A stretch of DNA of 64,000 nucleotides from Lingula anatina (lineage: Eukaryota; Brachiopoda; Lingulata; Lingulida; Lingulidae), in NCBI RefSeq assembly GCF_001039355.2, contig NW_019774781.1:214615-278614 (forward strand). Reading direction: 5' to 3'. The notes under the pieces were generated by a model. That model had not been told where the DNA came from. It did no database searches and was given only the letters and a program-made list of their open reading frames with translations. Below are positions 19,423 to 32,165 of the stretch, one piece after another. Both the position numbers and the translations under genes were made by a program. How positions within the stretch are numbered: the first letter of the stretch is position 1; every line of letters starts with the position of its first letter.

Positions 19423-22400
19423 TTTCACATGAAAACGATGAAAAGACAATATTGCACACTCTCAAAGGAACCCCTCACTATCAAAACCCGTTTCATACCA
19501 AGAGCTACTTATTTGATATTTATATAATGTTCTCAAAACCGGTTTACCCTTCGATCAGATTTGGTCTACAATTAACCTGCAGGGTAAGAAAGTCGGTCGA
19601 CATGGGCTTGAATCGCGGGAAATCTGTTTTATTTGTGTACTCTTAGGCCTCTATTCTAATTTAATACCCGTTACCACCGTATGTTATTCAAAAGTATCGG
19701 TTTTGGTCGGAATAAAGGGTACGTTTGAATAAGCAAGAACATACTATAATGCTTCGTAAATTCTTTGCAATATCATTTCAATGGCCAAAATAAATGACCC
19801 ACATGTTTTGTGCTTGCCTTCGTTGTATTAAATTTTCTTTTATCTTAGGTTGTGCTATTGTGTTTGATTTCATAGACAGAAAACGTGCCCCTCGTTCGTA
19901 CGAGTTTGTATGCGATGAAAGCAAAGTATAGCGATATTGAATAACAAATTTTCAAGGGTGCGTTATAGACATTATATAACGGGCAATTTTGGCTAAGTTG
20001 TCAAATATTTTGACAGTTCTGGCACTGGTTGGAGGACCGATCGATGACCGCCTGCTGACCATCGGAGTTAACCCGTGGGAGAACAGGTCATAACCTGGGT
20101 ACATATTCATCAGACATTAATATAGGAAATAAATGAATGGTTTATTATAAATAGGTTAATATTTTTTTATAAATTCTTCTGCATATTGAAAGATTTTCCT
20201 TTAATCACCAGGGCAAATGACCCGTGTTCAGGCTGTTAAATTTAACACTAAACTAGCAAACGTCAGTGTTGTTTAATTTCTATACATCCTTTTCAGTAAG
20301 TACAGCTATAGATATATTAACAATTATACTAATAACAACGTAGTGTTATCCACTCAAAGTTACACCGATAATAATTCTTCAAACCACAGCTATTGCCCCT
20401 CCAGTATTTCAGCTTAAGGCTAACAAGACATCTCAAAAGGGGGATGAAGTCACAGATGTAACCTCTCACTTTTAACACGCCTTTTCCAATATTGGCGTGG
20501 AATTGTTACTTTTTTTATTCATTTTTTTCATTGTTTTTTTTTTTTTTTTATTAAATTCCTATTTATTTATTTATTTATTTATTTATTTGCTGAAAGGGTT
20601 ACCTAAATTATTCATATACCCATGATTGCTGTTGACCCACGAATTGTAATGTTACTCTTAACAGTGTCACCTGAGTGAATCTTGCTTGAAAACATTAAGG
20701 TTATTTCAAAGGAGATGTACTGTAGACAGCGTGACTTGTCTGAATTATTATTTTTTTTTTACAACGATGACACCGATATGCTTTAAAACTGATACCCTAT
20801 GCGGGTTTGGCATTGACATACGTTTCACCATGCTGAGTAATCCCTTTGAATATACATAAAAACATTACTTTTCAACGGTTGCTTTTTCTGCTCTTTGTTA
20901 TAGCCTTATTCAGCAAAGATGAAGATGTATCAGCAAAAAAGTATATAAATCTAAGGGAAGATTATGATCGTACTACTTAGCGCACTGACCTTTTTTTTAT
21001 ATCTTAGATGCTCTGAGCGTTCAATACCACTGGCGGATACAGGTTTNNNNNNNNNNNNNNNNNNNNNNNNNNNNNNNNNNNNNNNNNNNNNNNNNNNNNN
21101 NNNNNNNNNNNNNNNNNNNNNNNNNNNNNNNNNNNNNNNNNNNNNNNNNNNNNNNNNNNNNNNNNNNNNNNNNNNNNNNNNNNNNNNNNNNNNNNNNNNN
21201 NNNNNNNNNNGGGGGAGCGCGCATGGTGCCCCCCCCCCCCCCCCCTCATTGCATCCGCCATTACAATCCACAGCCTTGGGTCTTACCGAGTGTGTCAAAA
21301 ATAAGTGAATTCGAATTGTTCTCATTATAGCCCATTACGGATGTCAAATAGATAATGGTCCCATAATTTATCAGCTTAGCACAATCACACGATAATGACT
21401 ATGTTTATCCGCCCGGAGGGAAAAGTTGAGTGCACCCAACCAAACTTTTATCGTCACACCTTCACATAGGAAAAATAATTTCCCCATAAATTACAACTCT
21501 GTTACCTTGGTCACCAGAGTAGGGGACCCACAGCACGGGATCACGAACTATAAACCCTCAGATATAGAGTTATAGTCTAATTTTCTTGTTTTTGGTCCAT
21601 TTGTCGTAATGGAGGTACGTGAAGAGCTAAGTGACCACTTGTGACGTGAAATACAGTGTATACAGTGTATTAGCTATTTTGAATTTCAATCTCGAAAACG
21701 TGTTTGTGGATCCGTAATTTACCATTTTTTACTTTATATAGGGTATGTGTGGTGAAACAGACAAAAATGCTGAAATTTCTAGGAAAATTAATCTTTTCTG
21801 TATTTAGGTACCAGTATTATGCGCATCGTAGGCCATTAAAATGCGGAATCCATACACCCTAATCTTAACCCTCAATATGACTAATTCACACTAGTTGTTA
21901 CGTGCTTGGCGTAGGACTCCATGCGGAACTCCACACACATTTTACCAGACCAAGATGATAAGTATGTCTTTTTTTAATGAAAACAATTTATTTAACTTTG
22001 TAATCCTACTGAGTGTACATCTTAAGTCCGAACTTTGAAAGATGTGTATACGTAAAAATGAGTCACTAGTGTCACCTTAATCAATAGTGTAGTAATTGAC
22101 TTGCATTGCCACTTCGAACATATTGTAGATATAGGCCTACACTGTGTAGTAATATATGTAGAATGCCAAGCCTGTAAAATAATATAATTAGTTTAGAATC
22201 TATGGGGAAAATGTGGCTCATTGCTTAGACTGACTGGAAATCAGTTTTTATATTCTTACCGACTTAAACGTTCACCGACCTTTAATCTGTATTTTTCTGT
22301 GCCCTAGCAGTATGCATGCGTGTTTGCATTTGCGCGTCTGCGTAATGTTTGTGTGCGTGCGTGCGTGCCTCAGCGGCGTTAGTGAAGGAGTTTGTAATGT

Positions 22401-24749
22401 GTCTGGCTAAAGTGTGTATCGACGAGTCCCAGTGTCAAAATAAAATTAGCTGCTTCGAATTACAAAAGACATCTTCAACTTCCATGAGAGGTTTACAAGA
22501 GCTTATATTTACACTGTTAAAAGAGACGTGCTGTTTGGGACCTCTATCCTCTTTGTACAACTGGATTTTTTTCTTTCTTTTTCTTTTTAAATATATAGAT
22601 AGGATTGGCTGGCGGTTACATATTGGAGAACACTTGGACTCCAACGTGTCTAGTCTTTTCAGACTTCAAAGTTTTATTCAGTGTCAAACACAAGGTCTAA
22701 CATTTTTGAAAAATGTATTAATTTTAAGTTGTCAGTTTATAAACATGTTACTTTCTACACCCATTTCAAGCTATTATATTGTGTATTGTACCTGTGATAA
22801 CTTTCGAAGAACGTCCGTAAAAAGGACTTATTGTCGAACTAATTAATTGATATATTTTCGTATTCATTATTATTTATTTAACTTACTCATATTATTTTCT
22901 TATTATTATTTTTCTGTAAATTAATTTTTATTTATTAATTTATTTATTGCCTATTTTAGGGATGAAGCTGGGGGCCACCAAGCCGATGATCTATTACTTC
23001 CCCGGAATGCTCATTCTGGTATTTATGATGACTGTATTCGAAGTTGGTGTCCTCAAAAATACCCTGTCGTTGAAAATTCAAGCAACATCAATAGATAGGC
23101 CAACATACCTTGAGCTGGACGTTGTAACCATGGAAACATTATCCCGCCATCTACGTCACATCATGGAGACAGAGACCCGGATGGAGATAAACGATCTGAT
23201 TGGTCAAAATAGTCTAAACGTCAAGGAAAGCCATAAAAGTGGAATAAGTCGAAATATTCCCGATACACGGCCCGAGTCTTGTACAACTATTGAATACAGC
23301 ATAGAGAATCTTCCCTACGTCAGTGTTATCATTCCCTTTCATAACGAACTCTCCACGGTGATCTTAAGAACAGCTCACAGTATTCTCATGAGGACACCGT
23401 CATCTTTGCTCAAAGAAATAATACTCGTCGATGATGCAAGCACACATGACTATCTCAAAACACCTTTGGAGACATACATCTCGACGTTGTCCCCAAAGAT
23501 AAAACTGTTACGTTTACCTGAGCGTTCGGGATTAATCCGGGCACGGTTGCACGGGGCGCGGTTGGCAACGGCTGAGGTGCTATTCTTTCTTGACGCTCAC
23601 TGTGAAGTCAACACGCATTGGCTGGAACCGCTTCTTTTGGAACTCAGCAAGGACCGGGATGTTCTGATCGTTCCTGCTATAGATAGAATAGACGCTCATA
23701 CAATGGAGTATAGTGCTATGGACCGTGCCTATCGTGGGACTTTTGCTTGGGATTTGGAATACACCTGGCAGATTGTACCAAATAAACAGAATCAGATGCT
23801 TACTGAGAATTCACCGATATTTAGTCCAACGACGGTCGGTTGTGCCATGCTCATTGCCAAGGAATATTTTTATCATATTGGTGCTTTTGATAGCGAAATG
23901 AATATTTGGGGAGGGGAGAATATAGGGATATCTTTTCGCACATGGTTGTGTGGACACGGGATCAAGATAGTTCCGTGTTCACGTGTTGGACACGTGTTTC
24001 GTCCCAGATTACCTTATAAAAATTTCACCTATCACGTGCTTCACCAAAATCTCCGGCGGGTCGCGGAAGCATGGATGGGGGATTATAAAAAATATTTTTA
24101 TCTTTCAACTAAAAACGTAACTCTTGGTGCTGAGGAAAAAAGGACGCTGCGTGCGCGGCAGAGACTTGCAGAACGCTGCCGCGCACGAACTGGGCGTGAT
24201 TTCGAATGGTATCTTAGTCACGTGGCCACTGACATCATAATACCACCGGATGGCGCAGTGCACTTCGGCCAGGTGAAGAACATAGCCTCACAGGGATGCT
24301 TGACCGTTTCGGACATCGGTCATTTCACTGTAGCCGAATGCGCACACTTTACCAAATCACAACAGTTTGCCCTGGATTCCACAGGGCGTTTAATATATCA
24401 GGATAAATTCTTAATTACGAGAAAAAACCCGAGCGCGTCGTTTGGACTTACAGTGGTAGACGCACCTATAAAAAATTATGCTACAGAAGAACTGGGGAAA
24501 TGGTACTTGGATACGGAAACTCCAGCATTTATTCAACAACTACGAACAGGTCGCATTAAGACCCCGGTCGGAAGATTAAGACTACAGTTAAAAGGCGTGC
24601 CTGCTGCATCATCGTGTCTGACCCAGTTGACAGCGGATCACACATCCGGAGAGCAATACGTCGACTTGCACCAATGTGAAGAGAAGCAAGTGTTTCAGTA
24701 TTGGCAGTTTTATCATCACGTCCATGGTGCTGACGCAATGTTTAATTAA
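18829..24749 (+). CDS. Polypeptide N-acetylgalactosaminyltransferase (GT27)
   Basis: Type II Golgi enzyme that transfers GalNAc from UDP-GalNAc to Ser/Thr, starting mucin-type O-glycans. Two coding exons: 18829-18847 (MAGVAT, phase 1) and 22960-24749, giving 602 aa. A membrane anchor lies at about residues 15-37 (FPGMLILVFMMTVFEV). The catalytic domain begins near 125 (VSVIIPFHNE), with ILVDDAS, then the metal-binding DAH at about 218-220, the Gal/GalNAc-T motif with WGGEN at about 323-327, and SRVGHVFR. A ricin-type lectin domain (about 440-595) is recognisable from its position and CLT/QYWQF-type motifs but is divergent. The catalytic exon is unbroken, unlike the multi-exon vertebrate genes. 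If the short exon is not used, ATG 22962 gives 595 aa. AATAAA near 24966 is a likely poly(A) signal. The subtype is not assigned. Confidence 0.9.
18985..19030. repeat. (CT)n microsatellite
   Basis: The copy B counterpart of 16516-16552, about ten bases longer. Confidence 0.95.
19385..19418. repeat. (GA)n microsatellite
   Basis: A GA tract in GALNT intron 1, copy B; the shorter copy A equivalent is at about 16921-16944. Confidence 0.95.
20531..22959 (+). other. GALNT intron 1 remainder with assembly gap
   Basis: Intronic sequence between the short first coding exon and the acceptor CTATTTTAG at 22951-22959. It holds an (ATTT)n run at about 20563-20588, the N gap at 21047-21210 and a poly(C) run near 21229-21245. 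The 165-codon frame at 22349-22846 resembles nothing known and is read as chance. Confidence 0.6.
21047..21210. other. Assembly gap (164 N)
   Basis: A run of N within GALNT intron 1. It is followed by GGGGGAGCGCGC and a long C homopolymer, a plausible cause of the sequencing failure. Confidence 0.99.
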
Positions 24750-26327
24750 AGGCACTGCAATTACCAATAGAGCAAATTCATAACTTTCCTGAAAATTTCC
24801 ACTTCTTTTCTTGTATCACCAAAATATAGGCCTATATCTCATTTATTCAAAATGAAATTGAGGATGTTTTTTAATATTTACTTTTTAGGTTTTGAATCAT
24901 TCTGGTAATGGAGATATAGGCCTACTGGTGCCCCGTGAACTTCACCAGTAGCGGTAAAATATCGAAATAAAGAACTCAAACACTTGCCTATAAATGGTTA
25001 TTTCCTAAACAGCTTTTGGCAATGGTGCTTAGGCGATAAAGGGAGACTTGTTAAAATTATCAGGATTTTTTTTTTTCATTCTATTTATTTATGAATTTTT
25101 TATCATTAATTTAATATATTTTTTTCTGTCGTAATGTAAGACGTTCAAATGCAGTAAATCATAGTGACTTTAAACTAAATCAGTTTTTGATATGTCACTG
25201 CCCGAAAACAACAGAGGGCGGGTTTTTTTAACAAAATAAAGCGAAAACACTCCCTTGAACGACAGATTGGCGAATTTTTAGCACAAGAAAAGCGAGTTAA
25301 GTGGGCACGAATAAAAGTGCATTTGAGATGCAAAATACTTTTACAGTCAAAAGGTTCAAGCACTTCCATCGCAGTATGTTAATTTTTCTTTAAATGAATA
25401 AAACACTCCGTCCTTTTTTTTTTTTAATGTTTTTGTGTCAATTTTGCAAAAAAAAAACAAAAAAAAAAACAAAAAAAAAACGAAAACTCACACGCATAGA
25501 TTATTTTTTTACTTTAACTTAATTTAATAAAATACTTTACGTGTTAAATGATATGCAAGAAGGCAATCAATTTGTCCAATCAACTTAAATGACCAAATCT
25601 TTATGTTTATAATTGTCATATTTTTTGCTAGTCAGTTCTCCTGTCCACATTGAGCAAAATATAAATCTTTACGTTTCTTATGATTCGAATGACTACCAAT
25701 CAGATATACACATTGGGTCTACATATAAAAAGAAATGCGAACATTTTATCCCCACTTTCGTTTCTTTTTTTTTTTTTTCTTAAAGGTAAAGCAGACGAAT
25801 TTGTGTTCCGATGTGAAGCGAGAAAATCTAACTTACTAGCTTAACACGAATTCGAAACATCATGTCAAAACTCGTACTAAGACTATTCTAAACATTCAAA
25901 TCGGTGGTCTCCATCTATAATTATATACGAGATCCACGAGTATCTGTGTACGAGGAATGGTAAAGACGTAGATGCGCAACTTTAATTTCTAAACCATTAA
26001 TTTAAAACGCGCTGCGTATAGGAAAATTTATTTTTCTTTGGGCGGGACTTATGAACCGGATTTTGAAAGTTTAAATTATTACCTCACAAATATAACAACG
26101 TCTGTCTCCTATTCGTATCAATTTAATAAATGATAAATTGAATTACACAGATAACGATCATCATATGCCGATCAAAACGCTTCTGAACTGAAAACAGGAC
26201 AGCGCTCCTTTCAAAATTCAACAAATGAAATCACATAAAATTAGTTTGTTTCTTTTACTCATTTAAGTGCATCAACTTTGTTTCATTACACTATGTATAT
26301 TATATATGTATATGTGTGAAAGACGAG
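24750..26327. other. Intergenic, convergent 3' ends
   Basis: The 3' UTR of the GALNT gene runs in from the left and the 3' UTR of the minus-strand zinc-finger gene from the right. Homopolymer-rich stretches occur at about 25413-25425, 25447-25480 (A runs broken by C) and 25765-25780. No gene is seen. Confidence 0.6.
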
Positions 26328-29300
26328 TCATTCTGAGACGATCGTATTCCAAAAACCACCAATATGATGCCGATTTGTATACACTGGCTGTCCATTCGTC
26401 AACTCTCTTAATCCAGATCTTTGCAGTGACCTCTGACCTTTCCAGAGATCACTGGATGACCTCTGGCCTTTTCCTACACTGAACAACGTTGCGTCTTTAT
26501 TCAAAGATTTTCCGTTCAAATTAACAGTGTGGTTAACCTGCCCTAGGTTACTTTGGTCCATTTCAGATATGTTTGGACGTGCTCCATGTAGAAGAGCTTT
26601 TTCTTCCACGCTGGACAGAACTTTCAGGCTCTCTTGAATGTCTGAAATTGTGAGCTCTTTTTCTTCCGAAGCAATGACTTCCCTACTACTACTTTGATCC
26701 CCTGACGTTTCTGTGTGCAACTTCTTTTTGTCTTTTTTGGACAATTCCTTATCCAAGGATCCCTTCTTGACTTTTGTCCTAGAAAGTTTCTTGGAACCAT
26801 TGATGACTTTTCCCTTCCTTATGGCTCTTCCAGAAGAATTGCGCTTGTATTTAATTTTATCTTGTACCTCTTTTGTCCCTATGTGGGTATTACTTTGAAC
26901 CACCCCTTGTTTTGAAGCCATCTTGGATCTTTCTCCTTTGCGGCGGTTTTGTATTTTTTCAATTATCATGGTGGGCGAGGCCTCTGCCAGTTCGCTTTTC
27001 TCCATCCAAGTTGTATTCCTGGTGTAACTGTGATGGAACAGTTTGGAGTCTGGTTCAATATAAGGATGCACCGTTGAAAAATGGAATAGTAAGTCATCCC
27101 GACTTAGACTACAGCTGGAGCATTTGAGACATAAGAAGTATGGCACCTCTTGCATGGCACCTGCTGATGGTTTTAAAGGAAAGGTGGTTGAGTGATGCAT
27201 CTTCATCTTTGGTCCGAGGCTTGAATTGGTCTTGTCTGTTTTTTTCTTCCACTCTTTGGGATTTCCTCTGTTGGTAACTTGGCTGTCAGATTTTGCGCAT
27301 TTTGATTTGAAGGTCGTCTTATGTTGCTTATAAGCTGTTGTGGGTGCCATGGCGGGTTTCTTGTTTGTTCGTTTTGAATACATGTTTCTTTCTTCTCCAA
27401 GCGTTGCATTTTTTACAGTGTCCGTCTCACCTTTCAACTTCTTTATCTTATGATAACGAACTGCTTTTATTTTTTCAATTATTGTTTCATCCGAAGCCCC
27501 TTCAAGCTCCCGTTTCTTGATTAGAGCATACCGTCTTTGGCACATACTGTAAAATGTCCTACTTTTGACAGTGATTGAGGGGTGACTGCACTCAATGTGA
27601 CTAGATATAAGAGAAGGAAGTAAATAGACATAGGTACATATATGACAGCGATAATATACAACAATTTTAAAATCACTGTCTTGATTTATTTGACCATACC
27701 TTTTAAGAACTGTCAAATTTTTGGACACATTCTTGTAGGCCCTTTTCTCCTCTAACTTCTTTCGAAGTATCATGTTCACTGGGGTTTCAGAAATTCCCCT
27801 AAGTTCTTCCTTATTCATGTGAGCTGTTTCTTTGGCAAATCCTTGGTAAAATCGCTTTGACCCTTGGATAACGCTGTGTCTGGTCTGTAAGTGCACAGAA
27901 ATGTCTGCCCGTTCCAGGCAGCAGTACATGCAGTTCTTACACCTAAAGAACCTCACTTCATCTTTCCCATCCTCTGGTGACCTGCCTCTTTTACCCTTCA
28001 CCCGTTTCTTCGCGGGGACATTATCTGAGGAAGATCCTGGCTGGGAGGACTGCTCCACAGCTCTGTCTTTAATCCTTGGCCAGGCTGACTGCTTTCCACT
28101 ATTCCTTTGTAAAATGTTATCACCTGAAGCCACTAAGGGGATATCCTTCAATGGACTTTCTGAGTTGTCTCTCAAGGCCTTTTTAGCCTGAAGAAACTTG
28201 GAGATTCTATTTCTCGAGGAGGACTTAGCAGCTTTTGTGTTTAGGTTTTTTATTTCAGTATCAGCACTGTCGCCATTCGAGGGATTTTCAGTACCAGAAA
28301 GGGACTTGGCTCTTCTCTTTCTGATGGGAGATCCTGGAGTACTTACCTTGGGTCTTTTTGCTGGAGAAGCTGTATACTCATCATTTTTTGAGATTTCAGC
28401 ATGAAGACTCCTTTTTCTAGGGGATAAACTTGCACTTCCTGTCTTCAGTCTTGTTTCTTCAAAATCTGTCAGTTCAACTTCATCCAGGAGCTCAAAGCTC
28501 CTGGTTTTAGAGAAAGATCTTCCACTTCCCATCTTCCAACTTGTTGTTTCAGAATCTGCTGGTTCCTCATTTACAGGAATTTCATCCAAAATCTTGAGGC
28601 TCTTTTCTCTGGATGTGTCTGTGACATCTGTTTTCTGTAAGATCCCTACATTGTTCATTTTTACCACCTCCAAAATTTCACAAAATTGAGAATCATCATT
28701 TTGTGCTCTTTTACACTGTTCCAAGCTAAAATCAACATACTTTTGTTGGGTGTCAAAGGAAGTGTAACCTTTATCATTTGGTACGTTCTCCACATTGGAA
28801 CTACCTCCATTGTCTTGGTTGCTTAAAATTAACCCTTTTTTCTTGCGATTTAAGCTCAATTTTCGAAGTGGATCTGAAGTTAGAAAATTAGATTTCTCAA
28901 CTGCTTGTCTGTCCACATTCCGCACAGCCACTGAGGCATTAGTGTTTGTGGAAATGTTCCTGATATTGGGTGCTTCACCACTATTACTGCAGTCCTTAAC
29001 CTGTTGTATCAACTTCAGTTTATTTTCCCACGGTGTCATAAAATTATCCTGGTTACTCCCTTCAGAAGTTCCTTCAAGTAAAGACGTAGAACCATCAAAA
29101 ATATTTCAAATATTCAAACTAGACAACAGAGCTTGCAAATATACAGCCTCCAAGCAAACAAACAAAAAAAAATTGCAACTTTTAAATAATCAATAACATT
29201 TTCTGCCAGTCAACATAAAAAACCTGCCTTTTTAACAATGACAAAAATTGTCTTTTTTTTTTTTTTTGCTTACCAAAATGTTTGCTCCCCAAGTGGCCAA

Positions 29301-29647
29301 AGGTGGGTCCCAATAGGAGGGGTTGCTGCGGTAAGTTCAGGGGGACTGGACTCTTTAAAAAAGCAATCACATCCTCATCTCGCTGCAGACTGACAGCTGA
29401 TGTTGACACTATTTGTGGTCTACAATTATAAAAATATACATAACAAATATATTGTATTTACTGGACATCATATCTTCTTCATTCTTCAAAATATATTAGT
29501 TAATGTAGAAAGAAGTAATAGCAATACTATAGTTGTACTAGTAATCATATCTCAAGCTGGTATTGGACTGATTATTGGATTTTACATAACTATCTATTTA
29601 CATCTGCATATTTGCTATTAAAGATAAATTGTTTTTGTTTTATAAGG

Positions 29648-29687
<40 letters not shown>

Positions 29688-30886
29688 ATTTTTTTTTTTT
29701 GTAAAAAATTTAATGGAACACGATACTGCTAATCTAGTTTTTCTTCTCTTTATACAATATAATTTCTTTTCCATTTACTAGTAACTTTATACCCAAAACT
29801 GAACTTGTTTCTTAGACTAAACATACCAAATAGAGTATTTAAAATGATATAATTATTTTAATACATGACAATGTCAACTGCCATATAATCATATGTATTT
29901 TAAAACAAGCTTCAATTTCTCCAGCTCCCACCCCCAACAACAGCCAAAACACCCTTTCAAAACCCCATTTATTTTTTCTTTTCAATTCAAATCCTGCAAA
30001 AAGAGTAGGCTTGATGTTACCTTGTCTCCAATGCCTCATTTTTATGTCTATGTGGACCAGGATAACTCTTTTTATATGGAAAATGTACTGATGGCCGCAG
30101 GAACTGCTCATCTTCAAATTCAGAGTGAGGCAAAATCAGAGGATTTCTCCTTGGAATTTTTGGATGAAAGATATTTGAAGAATTCCCCCTCCCACTGACA
30201 GCCTCACTGTGAGAATGTAGTGAATTTCCTCTTCGTATTACAGCCTCATTATGAGGCAATGCCAGAGGTTTTGGTGACAATACCGAATGCTCTGGTCTGA
30301 CTTCCATTACATCTGATGCACTCTGTGTTACCAAACATGGAGGCGGAGTTGTCAGTGTCCGTCCTGTTTTAAAGCCAGACTGGGAGGATGAGGGCATCTG
30401 ATATCGCCTTGACGTACTCCCTAACACTACATGAGATTGGTTACAGGGAGATGGTGATAACAACTGCTCCCTCCCATTCAGCGAGACCTGTTGAACTGGC
30501 TGTGTACGCCCCTGTGGAAGTAATGACTGCTCGCTTGGAAATTTTGTCTGATGGTGAGGCTCTTTCAGTAATTCAAATGACTGATCCATATGTCTTTGAC
30601 TTCCTGGCTTACTACGGCTGAATTGTAGGGGATTAGTGGAAATCAGTTGACTCTGATATTCAAGTAACTCGTCTCGAGTAAGATGTGAAGGAATTGGTGA
30701 AACATATGACTGCTGTCTCGTGTTTCTTGCTTTATGTTGCTGGGTTCTTAATACTAGTTCATGTGAAAAGCTCGTTTCTGCAGGATTGTGGGACTGAGAC
30801 AGAAGCTGCTGTCTAGGTTGTGGGCTGGGCTTGCATTGCAGGTTATAAAAATGTCCAGAATCAGTCAAAATGGGTTGCACTGGCAT
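26328..30886 (-). CDS. Uncharacterised three-finger C2H2 protein
   Basis: Not recognised as a named family. Coding exons: 30021-30886 (ATG 30884-30886, acceptor at 30890), 29274-29419 and 26328-29059. Phases 2 then 1 fit, joining three open frames into one protein of 1247 aa. The first 340 residues are Gln/Ser/Pro-rich and likely disordered. Residues about 480-560 contain a degenerate repeat (SLKILDEI, SFELLDEV). Three fingers of the form CX2CX12HX4H lie at about 710-733, 809-830 and 981-1002. Each is followed by an RFY/TFY/LFH element and a conserved helix (ELRGISETP, ELEGASDET, ELAEASPTM). Basic KKRVKGKRGR-type stretches suggest nuclear location, so DNA or RNA binding is inferred. The acceptor at 29060 has a poor pyrimidine tract. 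The large exon has an in-frame stop upstream, so it must be reached by splicing or start at ATG 29037-29039 (903 aa). Confidence 0.8.
29649..29686. repeat. (GT)n microsatellite
   Basis: A dinucleotide tract in the intron between the first two coding exons of the zinc-finger gene. Confidence 0.95.
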
Positions 30887-30899
30887 GTTCTGAAAAAAA

Positions 30900-31672
30900 T
30901 TCCACAACTTTCATTAAAATTATTATAAGTGACTGACTTAGTGTGTGTGTGTGTGTGTACGTGTATGTGTGTGCGCGCTAAACTTTTCAGCTTACTGGCC
31001 TTTTGGACCACCACTTACAAAAAATGTTTGTCTGAATTGGGATTCACTGGTCCAAATAAAAATTTTGAAATAAAAATCACAAACTCGGGAACAAGTAGCA
31101 CGAAAATTCATGCATTAGCACTCCTATTGACGATATTGATATGTAGTGGCTGAGTTAGCACAGCCAGTACATATATCAGAATAGTCAATACGAGTGCTTA
31201 CGCATGAATTTTCGTGCTAAGGAACAAGCAGAAAGCTTATTGACAATTACCCCTTGAATAAAGAATCAACTGAAATTAAAACTGAAAAATGAAACAATTT
31301 ACAAATTTGTTTTAATGATATTAAAAAATGGTCAACTGTACTAATCAACAAATACAAAAAAGCTTTTCATATCAATCATCATGACAACATATGCAGTTTA
31401 CGTAAAAGTGTGGGGTAAACACTAACATGAGGTTTTAATTAAGTACAGTACTCCTATTAACGGTATCTTGTACAGATTATACTAAAATATATACTATAAC
31501 ATAAGAACTGTGTCAGCAATTGTTAATTGGGACGCCTGGCCAAAGCAAGTCAAGAACAGTTTAAGCGAAATATCTTTTTTTCAATTATTTGCTCTGTAAA
31601 CAAAAGAGGTATGTGGTGTAAAGCATTTGGCAAAACTCCACTCTGCTAGAGGGAGCCCTAACTCAAACATTG

Positions 31673-31674
<2 letters not shown>
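30900..31674 (-). other. First intron of the zinc-finger gene
   Basis: Noncoding, with a GT-rich stretch at about 30941-30972. A small inverted pair is visible: the complement of ACGAAAATTCATGC at about 31098-31111 recurs near 31202-31215 as GCATGAATTTTCGT, about 90 bp apart. No gene is seen. Confidence 0.5.

Positions 31675-31741
<67 letters not shown>
31675..31741. repeat. (GA)n microsatellite
   Basis: An uninterrupted GA run of over 60 bp in the 5' intron of the zinc-finger gene. Confidence 0.97.
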
Positions 31742-31744
<3 letters not shown>

Positions 31745-31770
31745 CATCTGCATAAAAAATACTAACCAAC

Positions 31771-31860
31771 AACCGCTGAACAAAATCTAACTGGAGCTGA
31801 TGATCAAATTCCAAAGCCGAACAGACGAGAGAAATATTCCCGCTGCCATTTATATTCTAG
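31771..31860 (-). other. Candidate 5' UTR exon of the zinc-finger gene
   Basis: On the minus strand, sequence ending GTTCAGCGGTTGTTG abuts a GTTAGT donor near 31770. It has no frame that joins usefully to the next exon, so it is probably noncoding, with translation starting at 30886. It lies beside the calpain 5' region. Confidence 0.35.
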
Positions 31861-32165
31861 TGTCGTTCTTAGTCACGTGATCTATTAGTCGTAACGGATT
31901 TAATCATAGTTAAATCGTCTTAGTATATATGTTGATCAATAATTATCTCATTATGCAATATATAAAGAACATCATGATGTGATATAGGATAAAACATGTA
32001 TATTATTGTTCGGAAACTCTTGTCGTCGTCCTGATGGCAAGTACCAGTTTTTGGCAGGGCGGGGAAATAGGTCAAGAAGCAACAAGGCACCGAGATAAAC
32101 AGAAGTTTGACTCACTAAACTCCACTTCATCTACTCCTAGAAAAGAGACGGGTTTTCTTTGCTTG
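31861..32165. promoter_or_regulatory. Divergent promoter and calpain 5' UTR exon
   Basis: Lies between the zinc-finger gene (minus) and the calpain (plus). It has a CACGTG E-box in GTCACGTGATC at about 31873-31883. A GTGAGT donor at 32166, after GGTTTTCTTTGCTTG, suggests a noncoding calpain exon ending at 32165. The same arrangement recurs in the duplicate, with the donor near 34219. Confidence 0.45.

Larger units (their letters stand above)
18060..20530 (+). repeat. Copy B of duplicated GALNT promoter block
   Basis: The second copy of 15707-18058, collinear with the downstream coding exon. It repeats the CACGTG/TATTAAAT promoter region, the first coding exon (18829-18847) and intron sequence up to a T-rich tail. 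It differs by scattered substitutions, microsatellite length and one foldback insertion. Confidence 0.9.

Noticed and set aside
20951-21325. Open frames spanning the N run
   Set aside because: They consist mostly of unknown bases and homopolymer translation.
22349-22846. 165-codon open frame before the GALNT exon
   Set aside because: Lies within the intron, shows no domain and has no phase-compatible signals.
31581-31814. Frame reading EFDHQLQLDFVQRLL as the N-terminus of the zinc-finger protein
   Set aside because: No ATG opens it, it runs into a GA microsatellite as Ser-Leu repeats, and the in-phase start is at 30886.
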